Origin: Paragyromitra xinjiangensis
Taxonomy: Eukaryota; Ascomycota; Pezizomycetes; Pezizales; Discinaceae
DNA: 64,000 nt
Direction: 5' to 3'
Assembly (NCBI GenBank): GCA_038503065.1
Contig: JBCAMK010000010.1
Coordinates: 1,116,001-1,180,000, forward strand
The notes below the pieces were generated by a model, which saw only the letters and a list, made by a program, of their open reading frames with translations, had not been told where the DNA came from and ran no database searches. Of this stretch, positions 46,037-58,070 are shown piece by piece (position 1 is the stretch's first letter; every line of letters begins with the position of its first letter). The position numbers and the translations under genes were made by a program.

Positions 46037-49000
46037 ATTATACGCTTAGCTTCCTCAAAAGAGTGTTGACTATTTATATTTTCGCCCACGATGACCCGTG
46101 AAGATTTTGAGGTTGGCGATGGTGCTATAATTTAACGTGTTGGATTGGTGGTGCTGTACCAACTTAGTTTCGACCTCCAAGGTTTATGTAAAAGAATGCC
46201 GTTAGATTAAGAATACGAACAGCGTGAGGGTTAATAATCCCAGATACTGAATCCCAATTGTGTCTGTTTTTGTATAAAAATCGGCCCGTTGATGACACAA
46301 AAGATCGAAGAACGAGTGCAAAACCGAAAAAGGTCGACGCCGCTGGAGGCTGAAATAGGAGATGCAATAATAAAGACGTAAAAAAAAATAGATATCACGA
46401 GACTATCGTGATGGCGAGAAATAGACAAAATCAGGCCGTTAATCTCCCTGGGGTCGTTCTTGGGGCGATGGTAGCGCTTTAGCACTTCACTTTCTGCCCG
46501 AAACCCCAAAATGTATTGATTGACGCGTCAATAAAAACCGAATCTTCGTTTAGTTCCCAAGTCTTGTTCCTTCTGTGTCCAAACGTTCTTCCTGCCCGTT
46601 CTCCTCCTTTCCTCCTGCGCTGATATTCCGTACTATCTCCTCCTTCCTCCCTGGGCTCACGTGGAAATCGATATTGGCGTCGTCTGCCTTTTGTCGTCAG
46701 TAGTGTGTCTTGCCGTGTAGTCCCTGCTGCAGACCAGCTCTACTCACAGGTGAAAGAATTGGAGGTTGCAGAGTAGCAGCCAGACAGACGAACAGTCAAG
46801 GTGCACCACAGCAGCGGTCTCGAACGACGAAAGGGCAAAGTTGGTTTCGGGGCGCCAAGGAAAGCCAGACCCAATCAATCTCGCGACCACACACCACCGC
46901 GCCCGGTTACACTCGAATGTCTCACGCACCCACACCTCTCGATGTGAACCAGCCCTGTCCAGTCCTTTTCCCGAAGAAGGGAACTTCCCTTTTTCTCTTC
47001 CGCTGTCCGCTGCTGCTGCCCTCCCATGTCCGCTCAAGATTGAACATCACCATGGCCGCCACACCCTTCGCCCCACAAAGCCCTGCTCAACCTGATTGTG
47101 ATCTAGCGCGAAACCTAATTCGTAATGAACCCGGGCTGGAGAATGCTGAGTTGCGAGCCCGTTGGTGGTTTGGCCGGTGCTGTGTCACGCACTTCATTTC
47201 GAGCACCACAAAAGGGATCTGATGAAAATTGACGAAAAGCACAAGTGGAGATGAACCCACTCAGAAATCGAGAATCCTCCAAAGGAAGAAGAAAATAATA
47301 AAACGGAATCTCCGCTGCAGCACAGCAGCAGCAGACAAGGCTAGGTGGCCATTCAATAGAATGGCAGTCACCAGTGACCAAACACAATTCAAACCCACCA
47401 AACACTCCAACCAACCACGGTGAATTATCGTCCCATGGTTATTCTCGTTCTCGGGTACGACGTCAGGAAGACCACTTCCAGACCAATCCTATAAAGTGCC
47501 CATCCACCCTGAAGTTCTGAAATAAGGAATTTGACTGTTACAGTCAGGGCTCCTTCACTTTTTGCCGCCACTGCAGACTCAAAAAAGAATTCTGGCCTTA
47601 CATACGATGCACACCCCCCTGTACTTGCCAATCCAGATCTCGCAATTGCTGATGCAGCTAATCTATATGTAGCTGGACCGAGGATTCTCAACAAACGGCA
47701 ATTTACAGTCGTATTCTATATGCTTATGCACGTATCCAATCTGCCAGACTCTACTTTATCGAAAGAGACCACTTGTGCGCAATTTTGATAAGGTTGGTAG
47801 AATCGATACATTCATTGGCCTTTCTAGACTTTGATACGGATGCAGATATCGGTAGTCCATTCGTATGACATACTCTATGTATCAACTCCTTGAACTCTAC
47901 TACCGGTACGGGTACTCCAACAACCGTTGCTGCTCCCCCGCAGACGTACGTGCGTGCTACCGGCCAACAGCTGCAGAAGATCCCATTTATACCTTCCATA
48001 AACACACGTGTCGGCGACCGCTCAACGTTTCCCGGGCCCGACAGAAAAGGAATACGCTTCCTCTTCTCACTCCGCTTTTCTCGACCCGCGTGGTCCATTA
48101 TCTAGCGGCACTAGGCGGTGTAGAAACTCTGCCCCCCTCTCCATGAATAAGCAATCTGGCCTCGATGACCCAAGGTCCTTCCGCCCTCAAACTTCAGCCT
48201 CGTTTTAATTGCTAGCCAACGATTCGAAAATAAAGACCACAGCCGCCCGTTGTTGAATACCTTCCAATCAACAAATCCGGGTCGTTTCAACCTTCAATCC
48301 CCAATCTAAAACTAATCAGTATCCCAGCGCCGCAACGGGATCGCACGCACGCACCAGGAGCGAGAAAAAAAATCAAGATGAAACGAACCGAACCAGTGAT
48401 GCATGAATAATGTACAAGGATGTGTGTCGTGGTAAGCAATGTGCACGGACATGGCGACATTGTGAGGAGTTGAGACAACCCAAAGGGACCCCTCTGAAAT
48501 TACAGCCAATTCGTTGCCCGCACGGGAATAGAAGATGACGGAGATCAATCGAATTTCAGCTTTTTATTGGGAACTCGCATTGGGTTATCCTCGCATTTCT
48601 CAGCCGTGAAATCCCGAGAATTCGGGCTGGTCTTGAGACCACCCCTCACGTGGGAAGCTGAGGCTCCGTTGCCTCATCAAATACCGAATCAGATAAGATC
48701 TCAATAAGATAAGCAAAACGCTCGGCAGGGGTTCAAAAGAAAAGTCTTCAAGCCACGCAAGGCATCGTGATCATGGAACCCTTGGACCCCCTGCTATCGT
48801 GCCGAAAAAATACTGAAATGACCTCAAGGTCGCCGTCTCAGAGTTAGAACTCCTGGAAAGTGCCTTTTGTCCCTAAGCGAAATTGGTCTTGGCTTTGTCG
48901 CCTGGAATAATAATTGCCGTGCCAGAACTTACCCTGCGATTGAGCCCTGGTGGCATCGGCTTCTTTGTGCTTCTACCCCGCAACGAGCAGCGGTTTCGGG

Positions 49001-49152
49001 AGTTGGGCGATGTTTATGATGTAGCTCGAAAACCCGCGGATTTCCTGGGAAACTTCGTTTGTTCGTTGGAATGGAGACACGAGCCATAATATCCGCTCTC
49101 GTGAGGTTATGGGGCCGGTGGCGAGTATTCGTTTTCGAGCGCATATCCTCTC
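46037..49152. other. Promoter and intergenic region upstream of the Snt1-like gene
   Basis: No gene is supported in 3.1 kb. Several medium frames (46710-47222, 47531-47788, 47751-48098) overlap on both strands and lack protein character. The first ~600 bases probably hold the promoter and leader of the Snt1-like gene. Confidence 0.45.
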
Positions 49153-49154
49153 TA

Positions 49155-49474
49155 CTGGTGCTGCCGACAAGTTATTCAGTCACGTGCGGGGGAAGTGCTA
49201 GAGCAGCAGGGTGGCAACGGCTGCTTTTTTGGTTTGTTTTGGTCCAGGATTTTTTTCGTTTAGATCTGGATGGCTCTCAGCATCAATTTGGTAGTTTTTG
49301 CTTGTTGATACCTGTATTATTGGTGTTGTTAGTGACCTTTTGCGATATTGTGGGTGCTTTGTGGGTGTTTTGTGGCCGGTGCTTTGTGAGGTTTCGTCAC
49401 CTTAACTCCCGTTGTCACCCTGCTGCTCTAGCACTTCCCTTGCACGTGACTGAATAATATATCGGCAGCACCAG
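49155..49474. mobile_element. MITE, 320 bp, 66-bp terminal inverted repeats, TA duplication
   Basis: The left arm 49155-49220 and right arm 49409-49474 have equal length and differ at only a few positions; both begin CTGGTGCTGCCGA and contain TTATTCAGTCACGTGC and GGGAAGTGCTAGAGCAGCAG. TA flanks both ends (49153-49154 and 49475-49476), as for Tc1/mariner-type insertions. The interior is T/G-rich with no transposase. The frame crossing it on the plus strand is an accident of the arms. The high arm identity suggests a fairly recent insertion. Confidence 0.9.
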
Positions 49475-49555
49475 TAGGAAGCTGATTCCCCCATTAAGAA
49501 GCTGATCATAACCGAATAGTGAACCTCCTCAAATAGTTCCTCTACCTACAGACTA

Positions 49556-49885
49556 CCGTATAGTTTCGAGCGATACCCCCGGGGTATCTCGTGCAACCAG
49601 GAGGGTGGCACCTAGAGTACAGTCGCACCTCGTTATGCCGGACACCTAGAATCCAGTGGATCTCGCACGAGATAGCAAGTTTTCCCAAAGAATCCGGGGC
49701 AGCAAATCTATTCCGCAGTAGAAAAATGTTTTGGTTAGGGAATTTTGTACGAGACAGCAAGGGATTTGGCATACCGAGTTCCGGCATGGCGAGGTGCGAC
49801 TGTATAGACGAGGCTAAAGGTCCTTTCCACCAATTAAAAGTTCTATCCCTCCTGGTTTCCCGGGGCATTGCCCGAAACTATACGG
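49556..49885. mobile_element. Outer MITE interrupted by a second element
   Basis: The ends are inverted copies (CCGTATAGTTTCG at the left; the complement at the right, followed by GGGCA/GAT..CCCCGGG and CCAGGAGGG), about 50 bp of imperfect arms. TA lies outside both ends (49554-49555 and 49886-49887). A 183-bp element (49620-49802) sits inside it near the left arm. Without that insertion the outer element would be about 145 bp. Confidence 0.82.
49620..49802. mobile_element. Inner pogo/Tigger-like MITE nested in the outer element
   Basis: Starts CAGTCGCACCTCGTTATGCC and ends with the inverted copy (one arm reads TT where the other reads CC), with TA at 49618-49619 and 49803-49804. A CAGT start, the CTCGTTAT-type core and TA duplication are typical of pogo/Tigger/Fot elements (family knowledge). 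No transposase is inside, so it would need one supplied from elsewhere. Confidence 0.85.
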
Positions 49886-49887
49886 TA

Positions 49888-51355
49888 CACTAGTATGTTC
49901 CCGGGGCTTTGAAAGTCGATTAGGTCATAATATATCACTCGTTTTGACATCTGCCGGTGGATACGACACCTTAGATAGATAGATAGATTTTTCATACACG
50001 CATCCAGCCCTTAGGCTATGGTGGCGATACGCCACCTTTCCATGGACTAGCTAACGAGATACAAGGCAGTCGCTTGGCGCAAATAATTTACTCTAGATAC
50101 AATAGGTTTCGATTTAAATTCAGAATGCCTTCCGCATCACCTCGGCCATAAGTCAAATAACTGGAGTTGTTTTTATTATTTCTAACCTACACATCGAAGC
50201 AGGACACATAAATTTTTATGGATAAGAGTATGCTATAAGATACAGAATCGGGTTATTCACGGAAGTAGCTAGTGGGGGTGACCGCTTAACTGCGTCATTA
50301 GTCAGTTATGAGTTATTCCTTTAATCGAGGCGGGGACTCGCCATCGCAGATACAATTTCTGTGGTGCCAAGTCTGAGAGTAGTCTTCGGCCATAACTTCA
50401 ATCGTGACAAGGAACTCAGGAAAAAATTTTGAGCAACATCCGGGATAGAAAGTGCTCAACACGAGGGTAGCCAGAATCTAGTCGCAAGAACACCCATGAA
50501 GGAATAGTCGTGGTTTAACAACCCTAGTAGTCACGGAAAGCGACAGGATGGCGTTAGACGTTGTTATAGCTGCAGATGTAGCTTGACTGGGAAGGTGGCT
50601 AAGAATGGAGTCTTAACGTATTGGTTGGGTCGTTACGTATACGTAGAAATTAATAGCACGAAAACAGCCGTCGGGGGTGGTCCTAGGGCTATTTCTATTT
50701 TCAAGGATCGAATATATGACATACATGTAGTTTCTTTCTTTGGTTTATCTCATTTATTTTCTACTTGGTGGTGGTGACTATTGCTATTTCGTGGCCTTGC
50801 ATTGTTAAAGCATTAGCTTGTGCATGGCCACTCTCTAGTCAAAAGTGTTAAAATAGTTTCTCTATGAATCCCTAGAGAGTCAATGATCTTACATGTAGTA
50901 TGGTGGACTTCGCTTAGAACCTGGACCGGGAAGTTAGCAAAAGCCGAATCCATATGGAAATTCAAAGAGCATGAGGTAGTGCAACCAAAACCCAACAAAT
51001 ATGCACCAAGAGGAGCGCTATCTCACCTGGGTTTCTTTTCTTAGGGAAACGTTGTGGATGATGTGTTGAAAGTAGAAGAGCAGAAGTGTTCTTTGGTGGG
51101 GGTGAAACTAGCACTGAAATCCTTTGCCACGGAGGTGCCACTGGTTTCACGGCGGTCCGGGTTATTGACGAGGTCCACCATATCTGAATTCACTTTCCAA
51201 GATTTTCGGGTAGGGGGATGATCGGATAAAAGATCGCGCTGAACTATACTAGCATGTTTAGGAGTGGAGTTTTAATCTAGGCGACAAATGGTGCAGCCAC
51301 TACCACCAGAATATTTCGTTCTGATGGGATAAACAAATTCTTGAAACATAAACAT
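49888..51355. other. Intergenic, no gene seen
   Basis: Short frames only. TACATGTA octamers at 50722-50729 and 50890-50897. A TAGA microsatellite (about 49974-49986) follows the nested MITEs. Confidence 0.45.
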
Positions 51356-51361
51356 GCGCTA

Positions 51362-51392
<31 letters not shown>

Positions 51393-51444
51393 TTCTACTT
51401 AGTCTAATATCTGAAGGTCACCCGTTCGATCCGGGTTTGGCGCA
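51356..51444 (+). tRNA. tRNA-Phe(GAA): tRNA-Phe (GAA) with 16-base intron
   Basis: The 89 bases fold into a standard cloverleaf of 73 after removing a 16-base intron placed one base 3' of the anticodon. Acceptor GCGCTAA pairs with TTGGCGC, D-arm GCTC/GAGC, anticodon stem TCAGA/TCTGA with loop CTGAAGA, T-arm ACCCG/CGGGT with TTCGATC. Discriminator base A. A T-rich stretch follows and may end Pol III transcription. Introns at this position are usual in fungal tRNA-Phe. Confidence 0.96.
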
Positions 51445-52658
51445 TTTCATTTTTGGTGTTGTAGGATACTTGGTTATCTGAGGTCAGGTAGGATTATAGA
51501 AAAAAGGCTTGGTTCTTTTTTTCTCTACTGGATGTTTAATTGGCATATCTGGTGTGTTTAGTAACTGCGATAAGACTAGTAAGTGAGAGCAAGGTTAAGT
51601 ACCAGCTGATCCATAGGGATCTTTAACCTGTTCGAAACCGTTGTACGAGAATCCTGGCACTGGCGTTGAGCTTACATGTATTCACAAGTACTGGTGGACT
51701 AGAACCGATGCTAGCCATAGAAATGATTTGCTATCGAATGTTTCAAGGAAATTGGCTAGCTGAATGGGTAGCGTCAGTGCCTTAATATCTAGTAATATTA
51801 GGATGACTGTGATTTTATATTCTAGTATTTTCTGGTATGCTATTGGCTTAAGGAATCATACACTTTTGCCTGATGGGCAATGCAGCCTGGTTGCAAGGGT
51901 TCATCCAATAACACATGCAGCTCACATGTTCGTTTTTAGTTTACAAGGCTAACCAATTCCGACGATTTAATAGGTATTGGTTGTCATGCCTAATGCCTAA
52001 TGTGATCTTAGGTTCTGTATGTAACTTTCGCCTGAGCTGGCTCAGCATACACCTTCCATGTTGGATGTTTATTGGTTTAAGTAGGAATAACACTAGGCTA
52101 GCACTTGGCAAATATGGGGGCAAAGAAGTAAAATTACATGTAGCCGACTAAATAATAGGTTGGTAGTGGTTGGTTGTGGAAGGAATGTGTAGGGGAAAGG
52201 CTTGTGGGAGGCAATAGATGGTACCGGTCATTATTAGAACGTGGCTTAAAATCAATACGGGGAGATACGAAATGTTGGCACGGGAGAAAGATATAGCTGC
52301 TTTTGCATGAAGTTGTTTTTGTTTTGCTGTGGCTTAAGATGTAAAACTTGCTATTGGAACTATCTTACAGTTTTCAGCTGCGGAATCATTACAGGATGTA
52401 TTATGAAAAGTGTATTTATCGCTATAGCTGAGTGCTGGCTGAGATTTGCGGGATTAGAAAAAAGAAAAAAGAAAACAAAAAACAAAAAACAAGGCACCTT
52501 CTATGGCTCCTCTAAAGCCAAGTTCTATGGCTTAAACAGAGACTTTCGCAACCAAGGCATCACCAACGGTCCCCAACGAAGCCTCAAAGTCCTTGAAAGA
52601 TTTTGCCTTCCTATGCAAAAGTTAGAATTTGGGCTGTATGGGATGTACAGGGTTATAA
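51445..52658. other. Intergenic, no gene seen
   Basis: Contains TACATGTA octamers at 51673-51680 and 52135-52142 and an A-rich tract (about 52458-52492). Short frames lack protein character. The last part is the 3' flank of the chitosanase gene. Confidence 0.45.
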
Positions 52659-53425
52659 TTACCAGTTAGCTTTCTTGCCAATCTTGGCTTCGGTTCCCTT
52701 GAATGCGAGGTATAACACATCGGTTTCACTATGGCCGTTGTCGCCAGTGATCTTGCTGCCAAAACAAGCCGTCGCAAGTGAAATACTGGCTTCACCAACC
52801 GAGGTAGCGCCATTTGTGTCTCCCCAGACGCCATAGAACTAGGTCCCAATTTTTAGTGTTGGGGTTACAGGGTGGGATACGAGGTAGTAAGAGGAGAAAT
52901 ACCAATTGATTGTTGCAAACAACGGCAACAACACTCAGGCTCTCGATGCCAAAACTCTGGGGATCAAAGTTCTTGGTACCCAGGACAACGTAGCCGTGAA
53001 TATTTGCATCTAGGTCTCTGATGCCGAACTTTGATACTTCGTCCTTGAAAGCTGTCTCAGACTGCCCTGTGGGGTCGTTCGCGCATTTCCCACCGCTATT
53101 GTTGGCACCATCACAGTCCACGTCCATGTCTGCCAAACTGGAAGGACCAGCAATCCACATTACAGTGGAGTCCGAGTCGGCACAGTAGGAGAACCCTTTT
53201 TTGCTATCTCCTCTAGAGAGGCCATTTTTGAGGACTTTAGGACAGCTGCCACCCTAGTGATAAGGAGGAGTGTCAATAATTTGAGTGGAAATACTGTGGG
53301 GAGAGTGGGAAAACCTTGACTTGGTTGTAGAACGCCTTGAGATTGCTAGGGACAGTACGGCTGTGAACGCCTGTTGTGAATGAAACTGCGGCAAAGGCAA
53401 GATAGAGTACGTTTTTGAACAACAT
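52659..53425 (-). CDS. Secreted GH75 chitosanase, 213 aa
   Basis: Exons 53315-53425, 52903-53253 and 52659-52838, introns 61 and 64 bases. The donor of intron 1 (GTTTTC) is weak, but the joined frame matches the family. The enzyme cuts beta-1,4 bonds in chitosan. A signal peptide of about 22 residues ([17 protein letters not shown]) points to secretion. The family core is clear: the Asp-rich [16 protein letters not shown], the block [39 protein letters not shown], and the catalytic pair Asp161 (WGDTNG) and Glu170 (VGEASISLA), then [19 protein letters not shown]. Length is at the short end for the family. A TATA-like box (CTTTATATA, 53592-53600) lies about 170 bases upstream. It may serve feeding on fungal or arthropod chitosan, or wall remodelling. 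Confidence 0.95.
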
Positions 53426-55214
53426 TTTATAATTATGAGTATTGGTTGTAAGTGAATGTATGTATGAGTGAGTGAGTGTGTATCGAGTTGTATCGGGGCT
53501 TATGTGCGAAAAAGAATGTGTGGTTTAAATAGGTGAATGAATGTTTGTGATGAATGAGAGAACGAATATTACTAGGGTGCTGGTTCATTGCTCTTTATAT
53601 ACACATTTGGTTTCTATAAGCTTCACGTGCTATGCCATTCGAAATTATCCTTGGATGCTATACCTGGAAGAATGCTGAGAGGCATAGGGTAACATCCCTA
53701 CTTGGCCTCACGGCTTTCCCAAAAACAAGGCTTTACTGCTGTAGTTTCATGGATAAGGTTCCTAGGTACCTCAGTGACCTGCCGTTTGCGTTATGATGAA
53801 ATATCTTTTACTAATAGCCTTTCATCATAGGATGCTTCCTTTGACGTTGCGGACTGACCAATTGCAAGCCAAAGGATGAGGTGTTCAAGGGATCCTGTAG
53901 ATTTGCGGATCGTTTTGTTCGGATGCTTCGGGTTTAAATTTGTATCATATCCCCCACACTTCTTGAAGTTTCTAGAGAAAGTCTAGTCAATGATTTAATT
54001 AGGAAGTTGGGCTATAACGGCTTTTCATTAGAGTAAGGTAGTAAGTTCTACTAACAGTTAAGGTATGAATATGGGGTAGCGTGGCTATCCGCTCAATAAA
54101 ACCGTTATACGAGATGTTTGAGGTCTGCGTTATGTATTTCCTCATGCCCCCAATCTGATGTAGCTGGTTTTGTGTAACCAAAATCATTAGCGTTTTCGGC
54201 AAAAAACTCGGCGCCTCGAGGGCAAGGGTGTGGAAAAACGCAATGCCTCACGTAAGTCGCCTTTTAATCATGCTTTTTTATAGCGCTTATCTATGTAATG
54301 CCTCCCTATGTGGTGTAAATGATCTACCGTGGAAAATCAGCATAAGTATTCATTCGGAGGCGGGAAATTGTATGGTTAAATCGAGATTATATTTGTATCG
54401 AAGTAGGTTTCTGTAGAAAAGGGAGAATGGGGCTTCTAGTGAGTGCGATTATGCTTGTGTCGAGGTGCTTGAGTTGAGGTTCCACTGCACGTAAAGGAAT
54501 AAAAAATCTATAAAGGAGTTTAGTACCTGGGATTCCTGTATTGCTTGCCGCTGAATTACTAGCTATATGATACGGCTGGGGTTGCTTATTCTAAGCTTCC
54601 TATAGCTGAATATGTTGATCACTGGTTTCACCCGATTTCATTTTGTTTGCCTTGGATGATCCTTGTGATCCGCCGCAGGGTATCGCTCGAATTTACATAA
54701 GCTAAGGGACCAGCCAAATACAATCTGTAATTTGTGGGCATACAGGAGCGTGCGTCGTTTTAGTTGAATGGTGCCATGATTCTTCAAATCTCTGCTGTGT
54801 TTTGTTTGCCGCTGATAATGCAGGCAACAGCGAAAGAAGAGGTTCCTGCCAAATCCTGCCAAGCTCAAGTTTACTAACCTTGGCTTGGCAAGACTTCTAC
54901 TCTAATCCTTGGTCGCTTTTCCTTCCGTAGTTGTATACGCTTTAGACACATGATGCCATAATTCTTGGTGGTCTGTTCCAGTGATCATTCGGCTTGAGAA
55001 TAAGCTCGCGAGGCGCAAACTCTAGACCAATTTACAGGCTTCAACCCTCCACGAACTGATCGAGCTACACTCCAGGGGTTTTGGACATCTAGATGGTTTA
55101 GTAAATAGAGTATTCTTCGCGACAGGCGCTTTCCGGGAGGGATGGGTCATGAAATATTTGGTGGTAGTGAATTTAATTAGTAATCATCTAGGCAAAAATT
55201 TATGATAAGAACAT
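53426..55214. other. Intergenic with possible pogo-like relic end
   Basis: No gene is supported. On the minus strand at 54475-54487 the sequence CAGTGGAACCTC is typical of a pogo-type element end, but I found no matching left end. Other frames (54228-54416, 54638-54868) are not convincing. Confidence 0.4.
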
Positions 55215-55220
55215 GCGCTA

Positions 55221-55251
<31 letters not shown>

Positions 55252-55303
55252 TTCTACTTAGTCTAACATCTGAAGGTCACCCGTTCGATCCGGGTTTGGC
55301 GCA
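55215..55303 (+). tRNA. tRNA-Phe(GAA): tRNA-Phe (GAA) with 16-base intron, second copy
   Basis: The exon sequence is identical to the copy at 51356-51444, and the intron differs by one base (the last intron base is C instead of T). The same cloverleaf, discriminator A and T-run follow. Only the bases right next to the tRNA (ACAT before, TTTC after) are shared with the first copy, so the two are not part of a long recent duplication. Confidence 0.96.
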
Positions 55304-57320
55304 TTTCGTTTTTGCTTTTCCGATGCAGAGGAAGGGATTATTTCTTCCGTATCGTTGTTCTTAAACCAGGGTTATGGACCGAGGTTCCGGGTTGCAGGAG
55401 CTTTAGTCTCGGGTCCTATCTTTCGGCAACGAACAAACCTTGACTTTGAGGGAGAGATGGTAAGCTAAATAACTGTACGGGGAGAAGACCTGGTATTTTA
55501 TAAACGGAACAACGGAAACACATGCTGAAGTTCTGAGGTTTTCGGTTTTCGGTTTTCGGTTTTCTCCTCTTGGAACCCGGATGACCATACAACATCCCCG
55601 AATAGTATCCGATGAGTGCAATTATGGAAGGAAAGCTTTCGTGGACACATCAACGGATGCCGCATCTGGCAGTGATGAAACAATAGAAGCTGTGGGTTCA
55701 TAAGGGCGTTTCAGGTTGCAATTGCTATTTTCCGAAGAAGCACCCTGCCTGTGGTTTATCTGAAGTCAAAAAGTCTCACTCATATCTTGCGCTTGCTGCC
55801 GCAATAATCTTCACGATTTCCGGGGGACGCGGGGAACTAGGACATAGAAGACAGGAAGAGAGAGATAAGTTTCAGCTTGATTGAGAGACTGTTGCGATGA
55901 TATGCCTGAGCATCCAGCGGGCTCGGGGTAGCATGTTGGACATCAGAACATTGTTACATAATAGCCGCATAGGCCTAGGTATGAGGATCGGGAATTGCGC
56001 ACGACTCTTGCCACATGTACAAATCTGTGAGAGAGTAGTAAGGGGTATATTTCTGTCCTTATGGTTTAGTACTGTCTCCGTTGGAACTATTTTTTCTACA
56101 TACATGGGAATAAGTATACTGTCTCTGTAGTACTTGCCTATTTTCTCTTCGTGATATAGCACTTATCATTCACCACCTGCCCTCATTCTGAATTTTGTGT
56201 ATAGCCGTTACTCCCGACTAACCTTTGTTAGCGTATGAATAGAAATGGGAGAATCAAAGTTTTCTAATTTTCATTTCTTTGCGTTATTTTTCTAAGGATC
56301 ACAAGTAAACCTATTCTTTTCCGCGGTAGATCCCTCACTTGATAGGAAGCATGTACCACCCCACCTAGATGAGCGGTATATGAGAAGTTAGTCTCATGAT
56401 GAGGTGAATAGTTTGGAGTGCGGCTAGATTTGGCAAATTTTTCACAAAATGTGGATCGGATACGAGAAAGAATGATAGCAGACGCACAGAATCTAAAACT
56501 CTATCTAGAGCCTAAGCTATAACAAGTTGAGAAAGCAGAACAACGAGCTACGACCGTGGTCTCGCCACCAAGCAATATATTTTTCCCAATTTTTGCTAGA
56601 CGGGATTGCACGTGGCCTTAGTATCGATTCTCCCTTTAAGATTCGCCAAAGTGCGGGACTAAAAATTCCATAGACCTGGTACTAAGATTTACCCCTTTGT
56701 TTTGTCTAATTAACACGTGCGCGCTGATCCCAGATCGCTTTGGCGAGAACCTGTTTTTGTGACGCTACTTATCTGAGATCGTACTCTTTCACCATCATCC
56801 TTCACTCAACGCTGAGGGGTATGAGCCGTGCGAGATGCACCTTCCATAGTAATTGCTCAATTGAAGCTTTAAATCGAATGAAACTGTAGTTAAGGAAACC
56901 CGTGATCAGGGGACTCAGTCCCCTAAATATTTACCCTTGAAGAGGGTTAGTTTAGCCCCCAGAGCTGTAATTTTATGATGCAATGGTATTGATACGAACC
57001 ACTCGATTATCTAACTACATGTACTTCTACACCCTATCACCAGAATGAACTTAATACGCAACGGGCTTTATGCGGACAACTCTCCCACAAGAATCCACGA
57101 GAATCAGCCAGCACCGGGTGAGTAACAATGAATTCGTAACCAAAATGCCAAGATAGAACCTCAGCTAGGCTCTAGTGGCCATACTCAAAGTAGGGCAGCA
57201 CCAAGGCGTCCTATGTAGTACATACAAGCCCCTGTCAAGCCCCCAAAATCTTGACACAAGCATTGAGAATAAAGCTTATTTTTGAGATCCGTCTATCCGA
57301 GAATCATGGCTTTGTTTCTA
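55304..57320. other. Intergenic, no gene seen
   Basis: Two kilobases without a credible frame. A short triplicate of GGTTTTC (about 55538-55562) and a TACATGTA octamer (57016-57023) are the only patterns noted. Confidence 0.45.
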
Positions 57321-57675
57321 GGGAAAACGTTCAGGATACCATGTTTCTAATGGGTTTGTATGCCGGATACCACAACCAGCTACGCTCTGACCATGCCCAC
57401 CAAAAACATAGAAAATTCACCAGTCGCTTACCCCTTTCAGCTCCCTCAGCTAAACAGGACAGCCTTCAGATTTTGAGCTATAACTCTGTAGAAAATCCGG
57501 GAGTATTTAGAATTTTCTTTATACTTTAATTAACATAGTACACTCTTCAACATGGAGCTTATGGCAGTAGGAGATTGTGGTATTGTGGTGGGTGGGTGGG
57601 CACGGTTGGAGCGCAGTTAATTGTGGTATCCGGCATACAAACCCATTAGAAACATGGTATTCTGAACGTTTTCCC
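57321..57675. repeat. Inverted repeat, two 81-bp arms, probable foldback/MITE
   Basis: The arms 57321-57401 and 57595-57675 pair without a gap over 81 bases. The outer ~55 bases (GGGAAAACGTTCAG then TACCATGTTTCTAATGGG and TTTGTATGCCGGATACCACAA) are nearly perfect; the inner part is weaker. The centre of 193 bases has no coding potential. I could not fix the true ends or a target duplication. The frames drawn across it on both strands are artefacts. Confidence 0.85.
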
Positions 57676-57987
57676 TTGTTTCTAAACCTCCCATGGAACC
57701 GCATGCTCGGACCCTTCATACCACATAATTTGGGTATTACCAAGATATTTTTAAACCTAGATAAGAGTTCGTTTCGCGCTCTAGCTGATGTACCTACTAG
57801 CGCATATAAACGTGCACACTGCTGGGTCGGACCGGTTATCCCTTTCAACTACATCAAGGAGGTAAGTTCCCCTAACGAACAAAGCTTGAAGCTAGGGGAA
57901 GTCTTACCTAATAACCGATCCCCCTTCCCTAACGTCTGAGCTAGCTAACAGTCCATCCCTACCAACTTATAACCAAAAAAAACACGA

Positions 57988-58036
57988 TGCGCCAAACCCG
58001 GATCGAACGGGTGACCTTCAGATATTCGACTGATTT

Positions 58037-58070
<34 letters not shown>

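Noticed and set aside
46710..47222. 170-codon frame upstream of the Snt1-like gene
   Set aside because: It overlaps equal-sized frames on both strands and reads as Cys/Arg/Pro-rich noise from a GC-richer promoter region.
49059..49457. 132-residue plus-strand frame
   Set aside because: It runs through both arms of the MITE at 49155-49474 and has no start context or domain.
57519..57939. Two overlapping frames of 109 and 120 residues on opposite strands
   Set aside because: Both cross the right arm of the 57321-57675 inverted repeat; stops are simply rare there.
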